Shown in pieces: positions 30,223 through 37,922 of a DNA stretch of 64,000 nt; position 1 is the first letter of the stretch, and every line of letters begins with the position of its first letter. The notes below the pieces were generated by a model. That model was not told where the DNA came from. It worked only from the letters and a program-made list of their open reading frames with translations, and made no database searches. The DNA comes from Gilliamella sp. Occ3-1. GTDB taxonomy: Bacteria > Pseudomonadota > Gammaproteobacteria > Enterobacterales > Orbaceae. Location of the stretch: NCBI RefSeq assembly GCF_001690655.1, contig NZ_LZHQ01000027.1, forward strand, positions 102,834 through 166,833. Direction: 5' to 3'. The translations under genes and the position numbers were made by a program.

Positions 30223-30555
30223 ATGACTTTAAGTATTACCAGTAAACAAATGGATGTTACCCCTGCTATTCGTAGCTATCTAGAAGATAAATTTTCGAAG
30301 TTAGATAAATGGAGAGCACTGTTAATCAACCCTCATTTTATTTTATCGAAAGAACCAGATGGATTTATTGTTGATGCAACAATTTCCACCAAAGGAACTT
30401 CATTAGTTGCCTCTGCCAAACATATTGATATGTATGCTGCAATAAATAACCTTATTGATAAGCTTGAAAAACAACTTAATAAACTACAACACAAGAATGA
30501 ATCTCGGCGTGCGGTTAACAGCATAAAAGACGCAGTATTAGAAGAAGAAATTTAA
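30223..30555 (+). CDS. raiA: Ribosome hibernation factor RaiA (YfiA)
   Basis: Short HPF-type protein binding the 30S A/P sites in stationary phase or cold. 110 residues from [20 protein letters not shown]; the ATG at 30223 has a perfect AGGAGG at 5 bases, so five upstream codons are excluded. [13 protein letters not shown] and [20 protein letters not shown] are conserved with E. coli RaiA, including the short acidic tail (EEEI). Adjacent to pheA, as in E. coli. Confidence 0.95.
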   Translation: MTLSITSKQMDVTPAIRSYLEDKFSKLDKWRALLINPHFILSKEPDGFIVDATISTKGTSLVASAKHIDMYAAINNLIDKLEKQLNKLQHKNESRRAVNSIKDAVLEEEI

Positions 30556-30580
30556 TTCGTCAATTTTCTTGATTGAATAA

Positions 30581-30610
30581 AAAGGCACTTTGATGGTGCC
30601 TTTATTTTTT
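30581..30610 (+). terminator. raiA terminator
   Basis: AAAGGCAC, loop TTTGATG (partly), GTGCCTTT followed by ATTTTTTT. Strong Rho-independent signal 25 bases past raiA. Confidence 0.88.
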
Positions 30611-30611
30611 T

Positions 30612-30636
30612 GCTTGTTATAATACAAGCTATCTTT
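30612..30636 (+). promoter_or_regulatory. Dyad around TATAAT before pheA
   Basis: GCTTGT (30612-30617), TATAAT (30618-30623), ACAAGC (30624-30629), then TATCTTTTTT. It reads both as a -10 box inside an operator-like dyad and as a small hairpin with a U-tract, i.e. a possible attenuator. pheA starts at 30656. Confidence 0.45.
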
Positions 30637-30655
30637 TTTAAATAACTAATAAAAA

Positions 30656-31807
30656 ATGGCTACAAATCCTTTATTATCTTTGCGAAATAAAATTAATAAA
30701 TTAGATAAAAAATTGTTAGAGCTTATTGCCCAGAGGCGCCAACTTTCAACACAAGTAATTCATACGAAAATTGAAGCAAACATTCCTGTGCGCGACATTG
30801 ATCGTGAGCGTTCACTTATCAGAACCTTAATCAATGAAGGCAAAGACTATCATCTCGATGATATTTTCATTAAACGCTTATATCAATTAATTATTGAAGA
30901 TTCTGTACTATTACAACAAAAAATCTTGCAAGAAAAGCTTAATCTCAGCACAATCACCACAGCCAAAGTTGCCTTTTTAGGCCCCAAAGGATCTTATTCG
31001 CATTCTGCTGCTCGCCGCTATGCTAGCACTCACTTAGATGAAATGATTGAATTAAGCTGTTCAACCTTTAAAGAGATTTTTGAACAAGTCGAAAGTGGTG
31101 CCGTAGATTATGGAATTTTACCAATAGAAAATTCAAGTTCTGGCTCAATTAATGAAGTTTATGATTTATTGCAAAAAACTAATCTACATATTATTGGTGA
31201 GCTCTCTTTACCTATTGATCATTGTGTTCTTGCTATACAAAATTCACAGCTAGAGCAAATCGATACTATTTATAGCCATCCACAACCATTCCAGCAATGT
31301 AGTAATTTCTTAGAGAACTATCCTCATTGGAAAATCATATACTGCGATAGTACTTCATCAGCAATGGAAACTGTAGCTAAATTGAATCAACGTAATGTTG
31401 CAGCTATGGGTAATAAAGATGGTGGTGAATTATATGGGCTACAAGTCCTTGAACATAATTTTGCTAATCAAAAAGAAAACATTACTCGTTTTATTGTGTT
31501 AGCTCGTCAGCCAATAGAAGTATCTGCTCAAATCCCAGCTAAAACCACAATTCTCATGAAAACAGGTCAGCAAGCAGGTGCTTTAGTTGATGCGCTATCG
31601 GTATTACGTAACCATAACATTGTTATGACTAAACTTGAATCACGACCAATTCATGGTACGCCTTGGGAAGAAATGTTTTATATCGATTTGCAAGGTAACA
31701 TTCATTCTTATGAAATGCAAACAGCTCTCAAAGAATTGGCATCAATGACTTTATATACTAAGGTACTAGGGTGCTATCCTAGTGATTCTATTGTTGCTGC
31801 AATGTAA
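30656..31807 (+). CDS. pheA: Chorismate mutase / prephenate dehydratase (P-protein)
   Basis: Bifunctional enzyme: chorismate to prephenate to phenylpyruvate. 383 residues. Chorismate mutase domain about 1-90 ([20 protein letters not shown]), prephenate dehydratase about 103-285 ([39 protein letters not shown]), ACT regulatory domain from about 300 with LESRPI for phenylalanine feedback. No phenylalanine-rich leader peptide is found upstream, unlike E. coli pheL. The stop overlaps the mutY start (TAATG). Confidence 0.97.
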   Translation: MATNPLLSLRNKINKLDKKLLELIAQRRQLSTQVIHTKIEANIPVRDIDRERSLIRTLINEGKDYHLDDIFIKRLYQLIIEDSVLLQQKILQEKLNLSTITTAKVAFLGPKGSYSHSAARRYASTHLDEMIELSCSTFKEIFEQVESGAVDYGILPIENSSSGSINEVYDLLQKTNLHIIGELSLPIDHCVLAIQNSQLEQIDTIYSHPQPFQQCSNFLENYPHWKIIYCDSTSSAMETVAKLNQRNVAAMGNKDGGELYGLQVLEHNFANQKENITRFIVLARQPIEVSAQIPAKTTILMKTGQQAGALVDALSVLRNHNIVMTKLESRPIHGTPWEEMFYIDLQGNIHSYEMQTALKELASMTLYTKVLGCYPSDSIVAAM

Positions 31808-32853
31808 TGGCTATGACAATACAATACTTTTCGCAAGCTGTCCTGACGTGGTATGAACAATATGGCAGAAAATCGCTACCATGGCAGGTCGAAAAAAGCT
31901 CTTATCATGTTTGGTTGTCTGAAGTGATGCTACAGCAAACCCAAGTTGCAACGGTTATTCCTTACTTTAACCGTTTTATTGAGCACTTCCCACAAATAAC
32001 AGATTTAGCAAAAGCGCCAATTGATGATGTATTACATCTTTGGACAGGACTTGGTTATTATGCAAGAGCACGTAATTTACATAAAGCAGCACAATTAATT
32101 GTGGATAAATTTAATGGCATGTTCCCTACAAAGTTCGATGATGTCGTCGCACTTCCAGGCATAGGGCGCTCAACAGCTGGTGCAATTTTATCTCTTGCAC
32201 AAAATCAACATTATCCAATTTTAGATGGCAACGTAAAACGTGTTTTAACCCGATATTTTGCTGTTGAAGGTTGGCCTGGTATTAAAACTGTCGAAAATAA
32301 ACTTTGGCAATTAAGTGCACAAGTCACACCGAAACATAAGGTAGCAAAATTTAATCAAGCTATGATGGATATTGGGGCTATGGTTTGCACACACACTAAA
32401 CCTAAATGCTCCTTATGCCCATTGCAAACCCATTGTCTAGCATATAAAACCGAAAGCTGGCAACTCTATCCCACAAAAAAAACTAAAAATGCCATTCCCA
32501 AAAAGACAGCCTATTTTTTAATGCTGGAATATGATCATACAATTTGGCTTGAAAAAAGGCCTCCGTCTGGTATTTGGGGAGGATTGTATTGTTTCCCTCA
32601 ATTTTCAAGTAAACAAGCAATAACTGACTGGTTAAAAAAACAAGGTATCGAAACAACAGCACCAAAGCAACTTGTTGCATTTCGCCACACATTTAGTCAT
32701 TTTCACTTAGATATCTTTCCTATTTATTGTGTCATTACTAAGTATACAAAATGTTTTAATGAACATAGTGGCTATTGGTATAAACTAAAATCTAACAACG
32801 CAAAAATAGGTCTTGCTACCCCTGTTTATAACTTATTAAAACAAACAATTTAA
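31807..32853 (+). CDS. mutY: Adenine DNA glycosylase
   Basis: Removes adenine opposite 8-oxoguanine. 348 residues: helix-hairpin-helix [16 protein letters not shown] with catalytic Asp in [10 protein letters not shown] (about 137-146); [4Fe-4S] ligands in the C-x6-C-x2-C-x5-C pattern [18 protein letters not shown]-terminal MutT-like domain ([20 protein letters not shown] onward). Coupled to pheA by overlapping TAATG, an unusual partnership; in E. coli mutY precedes yggX. Confidence 0.96.
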   Translation: MAMTIQYFSQAVLTWYEQYGRKSLPWQVEKSSYHVWLSEVMLQQTQVATVIPYFNRFIEHFPQITDLAKAPIDDVLHLWTGLGYYARARNLHKAAQLIVDKFNGMFPTKFDDVVALPGIGRSTAGAILSLAQNQHYPILDGNVKRVLTRYFAVEGWPGIKTVENKLWQLSAQVTPKHKVAKFNQAMMDIGAMVCTHTKPKCSLCPLQTHCLAYKTESWQLYPTKKTKNAIPKKTAYFLMLEYDHTIWLEKRPPSGIWGGLYCFPQFSSKQAITDWLKKQGIETTAPKQLVAFRHTFSHFHLDIFPIYCVITKYTKCFNEHSGYWYKLKSNNAKIGLATPVYNLLKQTI

Positions 32854-32876
32854 TCACGATTTATTATCAATATTGG

Positions 32877-32892
32877 TGCACTTTTTAGTGCA
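32877..32892 (+). terminator. Weak mutY terminator
   Basis: TGCACT, TTTT, AGTGCA, followed by T-rich sequence. 24 bases past the stop. Confidence 0.45.
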
Positions 32893-33025
32893 TCATTATT
32901 ATTCTTGTTTAACTATAATTTGCTAAGCACATTAGATCATGCGGCTTTAGTTCAGTTTACTTACTTTATGGTTGGATTGTTATTTCTGGAATAGATTCTT
33001 AATCTATTAAGTATCATAATTTATT

Positions 33026-33065
33026 TTTTATACTGAAACACATGCTTACCGGAAAGTTTTTGACA
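33026..33065. repeat. 40-bp intergenic repeat, copy 3
   Basis: Third copy, same plus-strand orientation, in the convergent gap between mutY and the ubiI-like gene, 30 bases past the latter's stop codon. Differs from copy 1 at positions 10, 16, 19 and 20. Confidence 0.75.
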
Positions 33066-33095
33066 GCCACAATAATAACTAGATATAAGTTTAAA

Positions 33096-34280
33096 TTAAA
33101 TATGCATAGCATATTTAATCAGTTGCTTTTTTAATAGCTGACTATTATCAATAACATTCATACCAATTGTTCTTAACTTCTTTTTCAACAAATTATCACC
33201 ATTAAACATATCTTGAATAGTTTGCATGGCCGTGAGCATAACTAACGCATCTTTGCGACGATTAAACTCAAATGATTTTAAATTTTTTACAAGCCCAATA
33301 TCTTTATTAGTTTCAGTTAATTGTTTAATGGTTGAAACTAATAAAGCAGAATCTTGAAAACCTAAATTTACCCCTTGCCCCGCTAAAGGGTGAATAGTAT
33401 GAGCTGCATCGCCAATAAGCACTAACCGATGCTTAATAAATTGTTTAGCAAACCGCGCTTTTAATGGGAATACCATTCTAGAGTTAATTAACTGACATTT
33501 TCCGACTTTATCACCAGTCAACCGAAATAATTCGTTCGAAAATTCTGATTCAGAAAGTGAAGTTAAAGTAGACGCATTATCTGGTTTTGTCGACCAAACT
33601 AAACAACTTTTATTTACATTCCAAAGAGGAAGAAAAGCAATAATTCCATTGGGATAAAACACTTGTCTAGCACTGGATTGATGAGGATATTCAGTTTGAA
33701 CAGTTGTAATCACAGCATGATGAAGATAATCACGCTCAAGAACAGAAATATTTTCACTCCTACGTACCCAAGAATGAGCACCATCAGCCCCTATTATTAA
33801 TTTAGCTCGTAAAACAGTTTTATTTGCAAGTGTTAAAAAGGCAAAAGCATCATTAAATGTGCAATCAACTGCTTCATGCCTATAAATCTTAATATTCGAA
33901 CAGTTTAAGGAAAACTGGTAAAGGTAATGAGAAATGACATTATTTTCAATTATGTATCCAAGATTAGAATAACCGTAATCTTTGGCTTGAGCAGACAAAT
34001 GGGCTTGGCCATTTTTTTCCCATACACCTATCTCAGTAAATTCCTGTACACGGTTGCTATTGCATAAATCATCCCATATACCAATTTTTGAAAAGTAGCG
34101 CTGGCTAGCGCCATTAATAGCAGAAGCTCTAATACTCATTTCAGCATGAGGCAAGAATTCATGCTGACAAATTTTAGTATCTATAATCGCAATGTTTAAA
34201 TCACATTGGCTAAGTGCACAAGCAGTGGCTAAACCAACTAATCCACCACCAACAATTACTACGTCAAATTGTAAATTCAT
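33096..34280 (-). CDS. ubiI: UbiI/UbiH/UbiF-family FAD-dependent hydroxylase
   Basis: Flavin monooxygenase of ubiquinone biosynthesis. 394 residues from the ATG at 34280 (MNLQFDVVIVGGGLVGLATA); a TTG five codons upstream is ignored. FAD motifs: GGGLVG (about 11-16), IGADGAHSWVRR (about 165), GDAAHTIHPLAGQGVNLGF (about 285). The body (NLGYIIENNVI, HHAVITTVQTEYPHQSSARQ) resembles UbiI best, the extreme C-terminus (LLKKQLIKYAM) also UbiF, so the exact ring position hydroxylated is uncertain. Next to tatA, 15 bases apart. Confidence 0.8.
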   Translation of the reverse strand: MNLQFDVVIVGGGLVGLATACALSQCDLNIAIIDTKICQHEFLPHAEMSIRASAINGASQRYFSKIGIWDDLCNSNRVQEFTEIGVWEKNGQAHLSAQAKDYGYSNLGYIIENNVISHYLYQFSLNCSNIKIYRHEAVDCTFNDAFAFLTLANKTVLRAKLIIGADGAHSWVRRSENISVLERDYLHHAVITTVQTEYPHQSSARQVFYPNGIIAFLPLWNVNKSCLVWSTKPDNASTLTSLSESEFSNELFRLTGDKVGKCQLINSRMVFPLKARFAKQFIKHRLVLIGDAAHTIHPLAGQGVNLGFQDSALLVSTIKQLTETNKDIGLVKNLKSFEFNRRKDALVMLTAMQTIQDMFNGDNLLKKKLRTIGMNVIDNSQLLKKQLIKYAMHI

Positions 34281-34295
34281 ACTAAATAAATGCAA

Positions 34296-34475
34296 CTATT
34301 TATTATCATCTAACTTATTATCACTTTTTGATTCAACTTCGTCATCATTCATCGCTTTTTTAAAGCCTTTCAACGCTAAACCAAGATCCGAACCTAAATT
34401 ACGTAACTTCTTAGTGCCAAATAATAAAATCACTACGGCAAGAAACACTAAAAGATGCGGAATGCTAAAAGACAT
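34296..34475 (-). CDS. tatA: Twin-arginine translocase subunit TatA/E
   Basis: 59-residue pore subunit: N-terminal membrane helix [27 protein letters not shown] hinge, amphipathic helix [14 protein letters not shown], acidic tail. The start is the ATG at 34475 with AGAGGA at 7 bases. tatB and tatC are not adjacent, so this is a solitary tatA or tatE-type gene. It probably forms a two-gene unit with the hydroxylase gene downstream. Confidence 0.9.
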   Translation of the reverse strand: MSFSIPHLLVFLAVVILLFGTKKLRNLGSDLGLALKGFKKAMNDDEVESKSDNKLDDNK

Positions 34476-34587
34476 AATCAAATCCTCTCAATAAATATAA
34501 CACTCTGTTAAGATAAGCTTTAAAACAGATTTTACGGATACTGATTATACTCTTTTTGTGAAGGAATTTCATGAATAGTTGAAGGAT

Positions 34588-34618
34588 AAAAAAAGACCTG
34601 TATAAAACTATACAGGCC
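34588..34618 (-). terminator. Terminator of candidate sRNA
   Basis: Minus strand: GGCCTGTATA, GTTT, TATACAGGTC then TTTTTTT. All ten pairs form (one G-U). No minus-strand gene lies upstream. Confidence 0.85.
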
Positions 34619-34669
34619 AACATGAAATATAAGGAATATAAGGAAAGAAAACAATGAAAAATCCTTACC
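34588..34669 (-). ncRNA. Candidate trans-acting small RNA
   Basis: Predicted about 82-nt transcript on the minus strand. It starts near 34669, 7 bases past a strong sigma70 promoter. It begins GGGUAAGG, continues as a mostly unstructured U/C-rich stretch containing two CCUUAUAU repeats, and ends in a terminator with a perfect 10-bp stem (34595-34618), GUUU loop and seven U residues (34594-34588). The CCUU repeats are complementary to Shine-Dalgarno sequences such as AUAAGG. No ORF on this strand uses the transcript. I do not recognise it as a known sRNA family. Confidence 0.6.
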
Positions 34670-34675
34670 CTGCTT

Positions 34676-34703
34676 ATTATCCATTTTTTTTCGCTTTCGT
34701 CAA
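34676..34703 (-). promoter_or_regulatory. sigma70 promoter of candidate sRNA
   Basis: Minus strand: -35 TTGACG (34703-34698), 16-base spacer, -10 GATAAT (34681-34676). Each box matches the consensus at five of six positions. Confidence 0.7.
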
Positions 34704-34802
34704 CGTTTTTATTTGTTTTTAAGCTTGTTTGATTATTATACAAAAAAAATACAAATTAAATAAAAACATAGAACTAGACAAAATCACACACCTAAAAAAC
34801 AT

Positions 34803-34816
34803 TTGATAAATATCAA
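34803..34816. promoter_or_regulatory. FNR-type binding site
   Basis: TTGATAAATATCAA matches the FNR consensus TTGAT-N4-ATCAA at all ten specified bases. On the plus strand a TATCAT -10-like box (34840-34845) would place its centre at about -41.5; on the minus strand a TATAAT (34740-34735) would place it at about -81.5. Which transcript it serves is unclear. Confidence 0.5.
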
Positions 34817-35096
34817 ATATTATATAGAAAAGTATTTTTTATCATAAAAAAAAAGATTTTCAAAGAAAAACACGAACAACCAAACAGAAAAACAAAAGCA
34901 ATAATTTATCAAAAAAGCCTATCATTTATTCATAAAAAAAAGAAAAACAAGATAAAAACAAAAATATGCAATCCAAAAAAAAGAATAAACAAGGAAATAA
35001 AAATAATTTAATGAATTTCCACGTCATTAACATATACAAAAACATAAAAAAATGCATTATAATTAATAAACTTATGCAAGAAATAATGGATCAAAA

Positions 35097-35786
35097 ATGA
35101 ATACAATTAAAAATAATAATATTAAGACTTTTAAAGATAGACTATATAGCTCAATGCAAGGTTTATCTGTATCAGCCTTCGCTAAAAAATGTGATATGTC
35201 AGAAACAGTAATCCGAGATTATTTATCAGGTAAAACATATCCATCACTTACACGTTTAGAAGTCATTGCTGAAAAATGTAATGTTTCTTTTAACTGGCTT
35301 GCTACTGGACATAAATTAGAAGTATTAGACCCTAAAGACAGCGAAGAAGTGTATAACGAAAATATTTATCGTATCCCCGTATATAAAAAACAGTTACCAA
35401 CAAAAGAAGAAGCGCAAAAAGAGCGTTTTGTTAGGGAAACGCCTCCGGTAATGAATTATCCTATTATTGAAGGTTGGGTTAAGCATCGAGGTTTGGATGC
35501 TAAAAAATTAATTATATACTGGGCTAAAGGTGATTTAATGTCGCCAGAAATCAAAAATAATAATGGATTAATTCTTAATACAGAAATAAATGAGATTATT
35601 GATGGCGCAATTTACCTAATTGAATATGAAGATATTACCTTTTTGAGAAAGATTCGTTTAACTCTCAATGGATGGTTGTTAATCTGCAATAATAACCAAT
35701 ATCCTACTATTGAAGTACCTAAAGCAGACTTTCATAAATATCATATTGTTGGACGCGTTGTACTTATTATAAAAGATATATTTTAA
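35097..35786 (+). CDS. HTH / S24-like repressor, catalytic residues lost
   Basis: 229 residues. N-terminal XRE helix-turn-helix about 11-70 (SVSAFAKKCDMSETVIRDYL, then TRLEVIAEKCNVSFNWLATG), C-terminal LexA/CI-type S24 fold about 120-229. The usual GDSM active-site serine is Leu147 (GDLM), and the usual catalytic lysine aligns with Arg184 (FLRKI), so self-cleavage looks impossible. The ATG has no good Shine-Dalgarno. No prophage genes surround it. Likely a domesticated phage-type regulator of unknown target, possibly the downstream exporter. Confidence 0.75.
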   Translation: MNTIKNNNIKTFKDRLYSSMQGLSVSAFAKKCDMSETVIRDYLSGKTYPSLTRLEVIAEKCNVSFNWLATGHKLEVLDPKDSEEVYNENIYRIPVYKKQLPTKEEAQKERFVRETPPVMNYPIIEGWVKHRGLDAKKLIIYWAKGDLMSPEIKNNNGLILNTEINEIIDGAIYLIEYEDITFLRKIRLTLNGWLLICNNNQYPTIEVPKADFHKYHIVGRVVLIIKDIF

Positions 35787-35830
35787 GACCATTAGTGGCT
35801 ATATATTGACGTTCAAGATATAATCATAAT

Positions 35831-35862
35831 ATGAGGAAATATAAAACATTATATTTCCTCAT
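35831..35862 (+). terminator. Terminator after S24 regulator
   Basis: 14-bp stem ATGAGGAAATATAA/TTATATTTCCTCAT, loop AACA, then CAGCTTTTT. 44 bases past the stop. Confidence 0.8.
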
Positions 35863-36021
35863 CAGCTTTTTAATATTTATAATATTATAGATCGCAGATA
35901 TATCTAAAATTTCATGTAACAATTTAATGCATATATAATTTACATATATTTGCGCTATCCTCGTTTTTTATATCATTGATTGTATTATCAATGGAAAACT
36001 CTATTATTTGTCAGGCCTAAT

Positions 36022-37857
36022 ATGTATCGATTTTTTGAAAAATTAGTATCTCCTTATCCAAAAGTTGAATATCAATGTATGCCTAAAAATTTTTTTAATT
36101 TCATATGGCAATCAACGAAAGGAATTCGCTTATTTCTACTATTATTAATTATTCTTAGTGCATTCGCTGGCGCTTTTGAAGCCTTTTTATATGCAGCTCT
36201 TGGTAGGGTTATTGATTGGCTTGCAGCTGTTGAACCTACCAAATTTTGGCAACAAGAAAAAACAACATTATTAATATTAGCCTTAATCATCATAGCAAGT
36301 ACAATTATTATTGGATTACAAACTATTATAAAACATCAATGCCTGGCTGGTAATTTTCCAATGAGAATGCGCTGGAACCTTCATCGGTTGGTACTCAATC
36401 AAAGCATGCGTTTTTTCCAAGATGAATTTGCCGGTAGAATATCAGCCAAAGTCATGCAAACAGCGCTTGCAGTTCGTGATACTTGCTTTTTAGTGACGGA
36501 GATTTTTATCTATGTCTTTATTTCTTTTATTGCTATGGCTACAATCATCGGGCAATTAGATCTTTGGTTGTTAATTCCATTTATAGGCTGGTGTCTAATT
36601 TATGGTATTGCTATGTATTATTTTATTCCTCGTCTAAGTAAAGTTGCTAGCATGCAAGCTGATGCTCGTTCTACGATGACAGGAAGAGTAACCGATGCCT
36701 ATACCAATATCATAACCGTAAAACTTTTTTCACATGCTGGCAATGAAGCAAAATATGCTAAAGAATCAATGGATGAATTTTTAGTCACTGTCAATCAACA
36801 AATGCGCTTAGTCAGTAGCTTTGAAATTGTTAATCATTTAATGTCTATTTTGTTGATACTAAGCACAACAGGTATTGCCTTATGGCTATGGAGCAATCAA
36901 TTAATTGGTGTTGGTGCAATTGCAACAACAACCGCTGTAGCACTTCGATTAAACGGTTTTTCACATTGGATTATGTGGGAATTGGCAGCCCTGTTTGAAA
37001 ATATTGGTATAGTCAAAGATGGAATTAACACTTTTTCAGCCACTAAAACAGTTATTGATCAACCCAATGCAACATCACTTCGTGTTACCCAAGGTAAAAT
37101 CGAATTTAAACACATCCATTTTGCTTATGATAAAAAACAACACAATTCAATTATTGAAGATTTAAATTTAACAATCAAATCTGGTGAAAAGATTGGTTTG
37201 GTTGGTCGTTCTGGAGCTGGAAAATCAACGCTTATTAATTTATTACTTCGTTTTTACGATTTACAAAGTGGAAAAATTATTATTGATGGTCAAGATATTA
37301 CTGCCGTTAGTCAAGAAAGCTTACGCTCACAAATCGGTATGGTGACACAAGATACTTCGTTATTGCATCGCTCAGTACGAGAAAACTTACTTTACGGTAA
37401 CAAAAATGCTTCTGAAGAAGATATGATAAAAGCTGCCCAAAGGGCTCATGCTGATAACTTTATTCAAACACTCGTTGATACAAGAGGTAAAAAAGGATAC
37501 GACGCTTTTGTTGGTGAACGGGGTATAAAATTATCTGGAGGACAAAGGCAACGTATTGCTATTGCTCGCGTCATTCTAAAAAATGCCCCTATTTTATTAT
37601 TAGATGAAGCAACAAGTGCATTGGACTCTGAAATTGAACAAGCAATTCAAGAAAGCCTATACACTTTAATGGAAGGCAAAACCGTTATTGCTATTGCCCA
37701 TCGATTATCAACAATCGCAGCAATGGATAGGCTCGTGGTACTTGATCAAGGTAAAATCATCGAACAAGGGACTCATCAAGAATTACTGAACAAGAATGGT
37801 TTATATGCACAGCTTTGGAAACATCAGAGTTGTGGCTTTTTAGCCGATAATATTTAA
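36022..37857 (+). CDS. ABC exporter, fused membrane and ATPase domains
   Basis: Half-transporter of 611 residues from MYRFFEKLVSPYP. Six-helix membrane domain about 45-345, ATPase domain about 370-600: Walker A GRSGAGKST, Q-loop MVTQDTSLL, signature LSGGQRQR, Walker B ILLLDEATSALD, H-loop IAHRLST. MsbA/multidrug-type homodimeric exporter; the N-terminal 'MYRFFE..VSPYP' segment is typical of one widely distributed proteobacterial subgroup with unknown substrate. Not MsbA itself on visible motifs. Monocistronic. An upstream in-frame ATG at 35980 is less family-like. Confidence 0.85.
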   Translation: MYRFFEKLVSPYPKVEYQCMPKNFFNFIWQSTKGIRLFLLLLIILSAFAGAFEAFLYAALGRVIDWLAAVEPTKFWQQEKTTLLILALIIIASTIIIGLQTIIKHQCLAGNFPMRMRWNLHRLVLNQSMRFFQDEFAGRISAKVMQTALAVRDTCFLVTEIFIYVFISFIAMATIIGQLDLWLLIPFIGWCLIYGIAMYYFIPRLSKVASMQADARSTMTGRVTDAYTNIITVKLFSHAGNEAKYAKESMDEFLVTVNQQMRLVSSFEIVNHLMSILLILSTTGIALWLWSNQLIGVGAIATTTAVALRLNGFSHWIMWELAALFENIGIVKDGINTFSATKTVIDQPNATSLRVTQGKIEFKHIHFAYDKKQHNSIIEDLNLTIKSGEKIGLVGRSGAGKSTLINLLLRFYDLQSGKIIIDGQDITAVSQESLRSQIGMVTQDTSLLHRSVRENLLYGNKNASEEDMIKAAQRAHADNFIQTLVDTRGKKGYDAFVGERGIKLSGGQRQRIAIARVILKNAPILLLDEATSALDSEIEQAIQESLYTLMEGKTVIAIAHRLSTIAAMDRLVVLDQGKIIEQGTHQELLNKNGLYAQLWKHQSCGFLADNI

Positions 37858-37870
37858 TTTGCAAAAAAAT

Positions 37871-37913
37871 GTCGGGACTCATATAACTAAAAATAAAATA
37901 TATGTGTCCTGAC
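37871..37913. terminator. Bidirectional terminator between ABC exporter and dacB
   Basis: Imperfect stem GTCGGGACTCATAT with ATATGTGTCCTGAC. On the minus strand it runs into TTTTTTT (37869-37863), so it chiefly terminates dacB; the plus strand has weaker T-rich sequence. Confidence 0.7.
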
Positions 37914-37922
37914 TACACTTTA

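Larger units (their letters stand above)
34476..35096. other. Long intergenic region tatA to S24 regulator
   Basis: 621 bases, extremely A-rich on the plus strand. Supported contents: a candidate small RNA on the minus strand with promoter and terminator (34588-34703), an exact FNR-type dyad (34803-34816), and a TATAAT before the S24 gene (35058-35063). The rest (about 34850-35040) is A-rich sequence in which I see no gene or strong structure. Confidence 0.6.

Noticed and set aside
30593..30622. 9-codon ORF MVPLFFCLL before pheA as a PheL equivalent.
   Set aside because: It lies inside the raiA terminator, where the U-tract encodes the two Phe codons; no good ribosome binding site.
34654..34722. 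22-codon plus-strand ORF rich in Phe/Tyr (MKNPYPAYYPFFFAF...) resembling a Phe attenuator peptide.
   Set aside because: No Phe-related gene or terminator follows. Its Phe codons are the T-run in the spacer of the minus-strand promoter, and its Shine-Dalgarno-like bases are the complement of the CCUU repeats of the candidate sRNA.
35097..37857. S24 repressor as the edge of a prophage or defence island.
   Set aside because: Flanking genes are tatA and an ordinary ABC exporter; no integrase, attachment site or phage gene is present.
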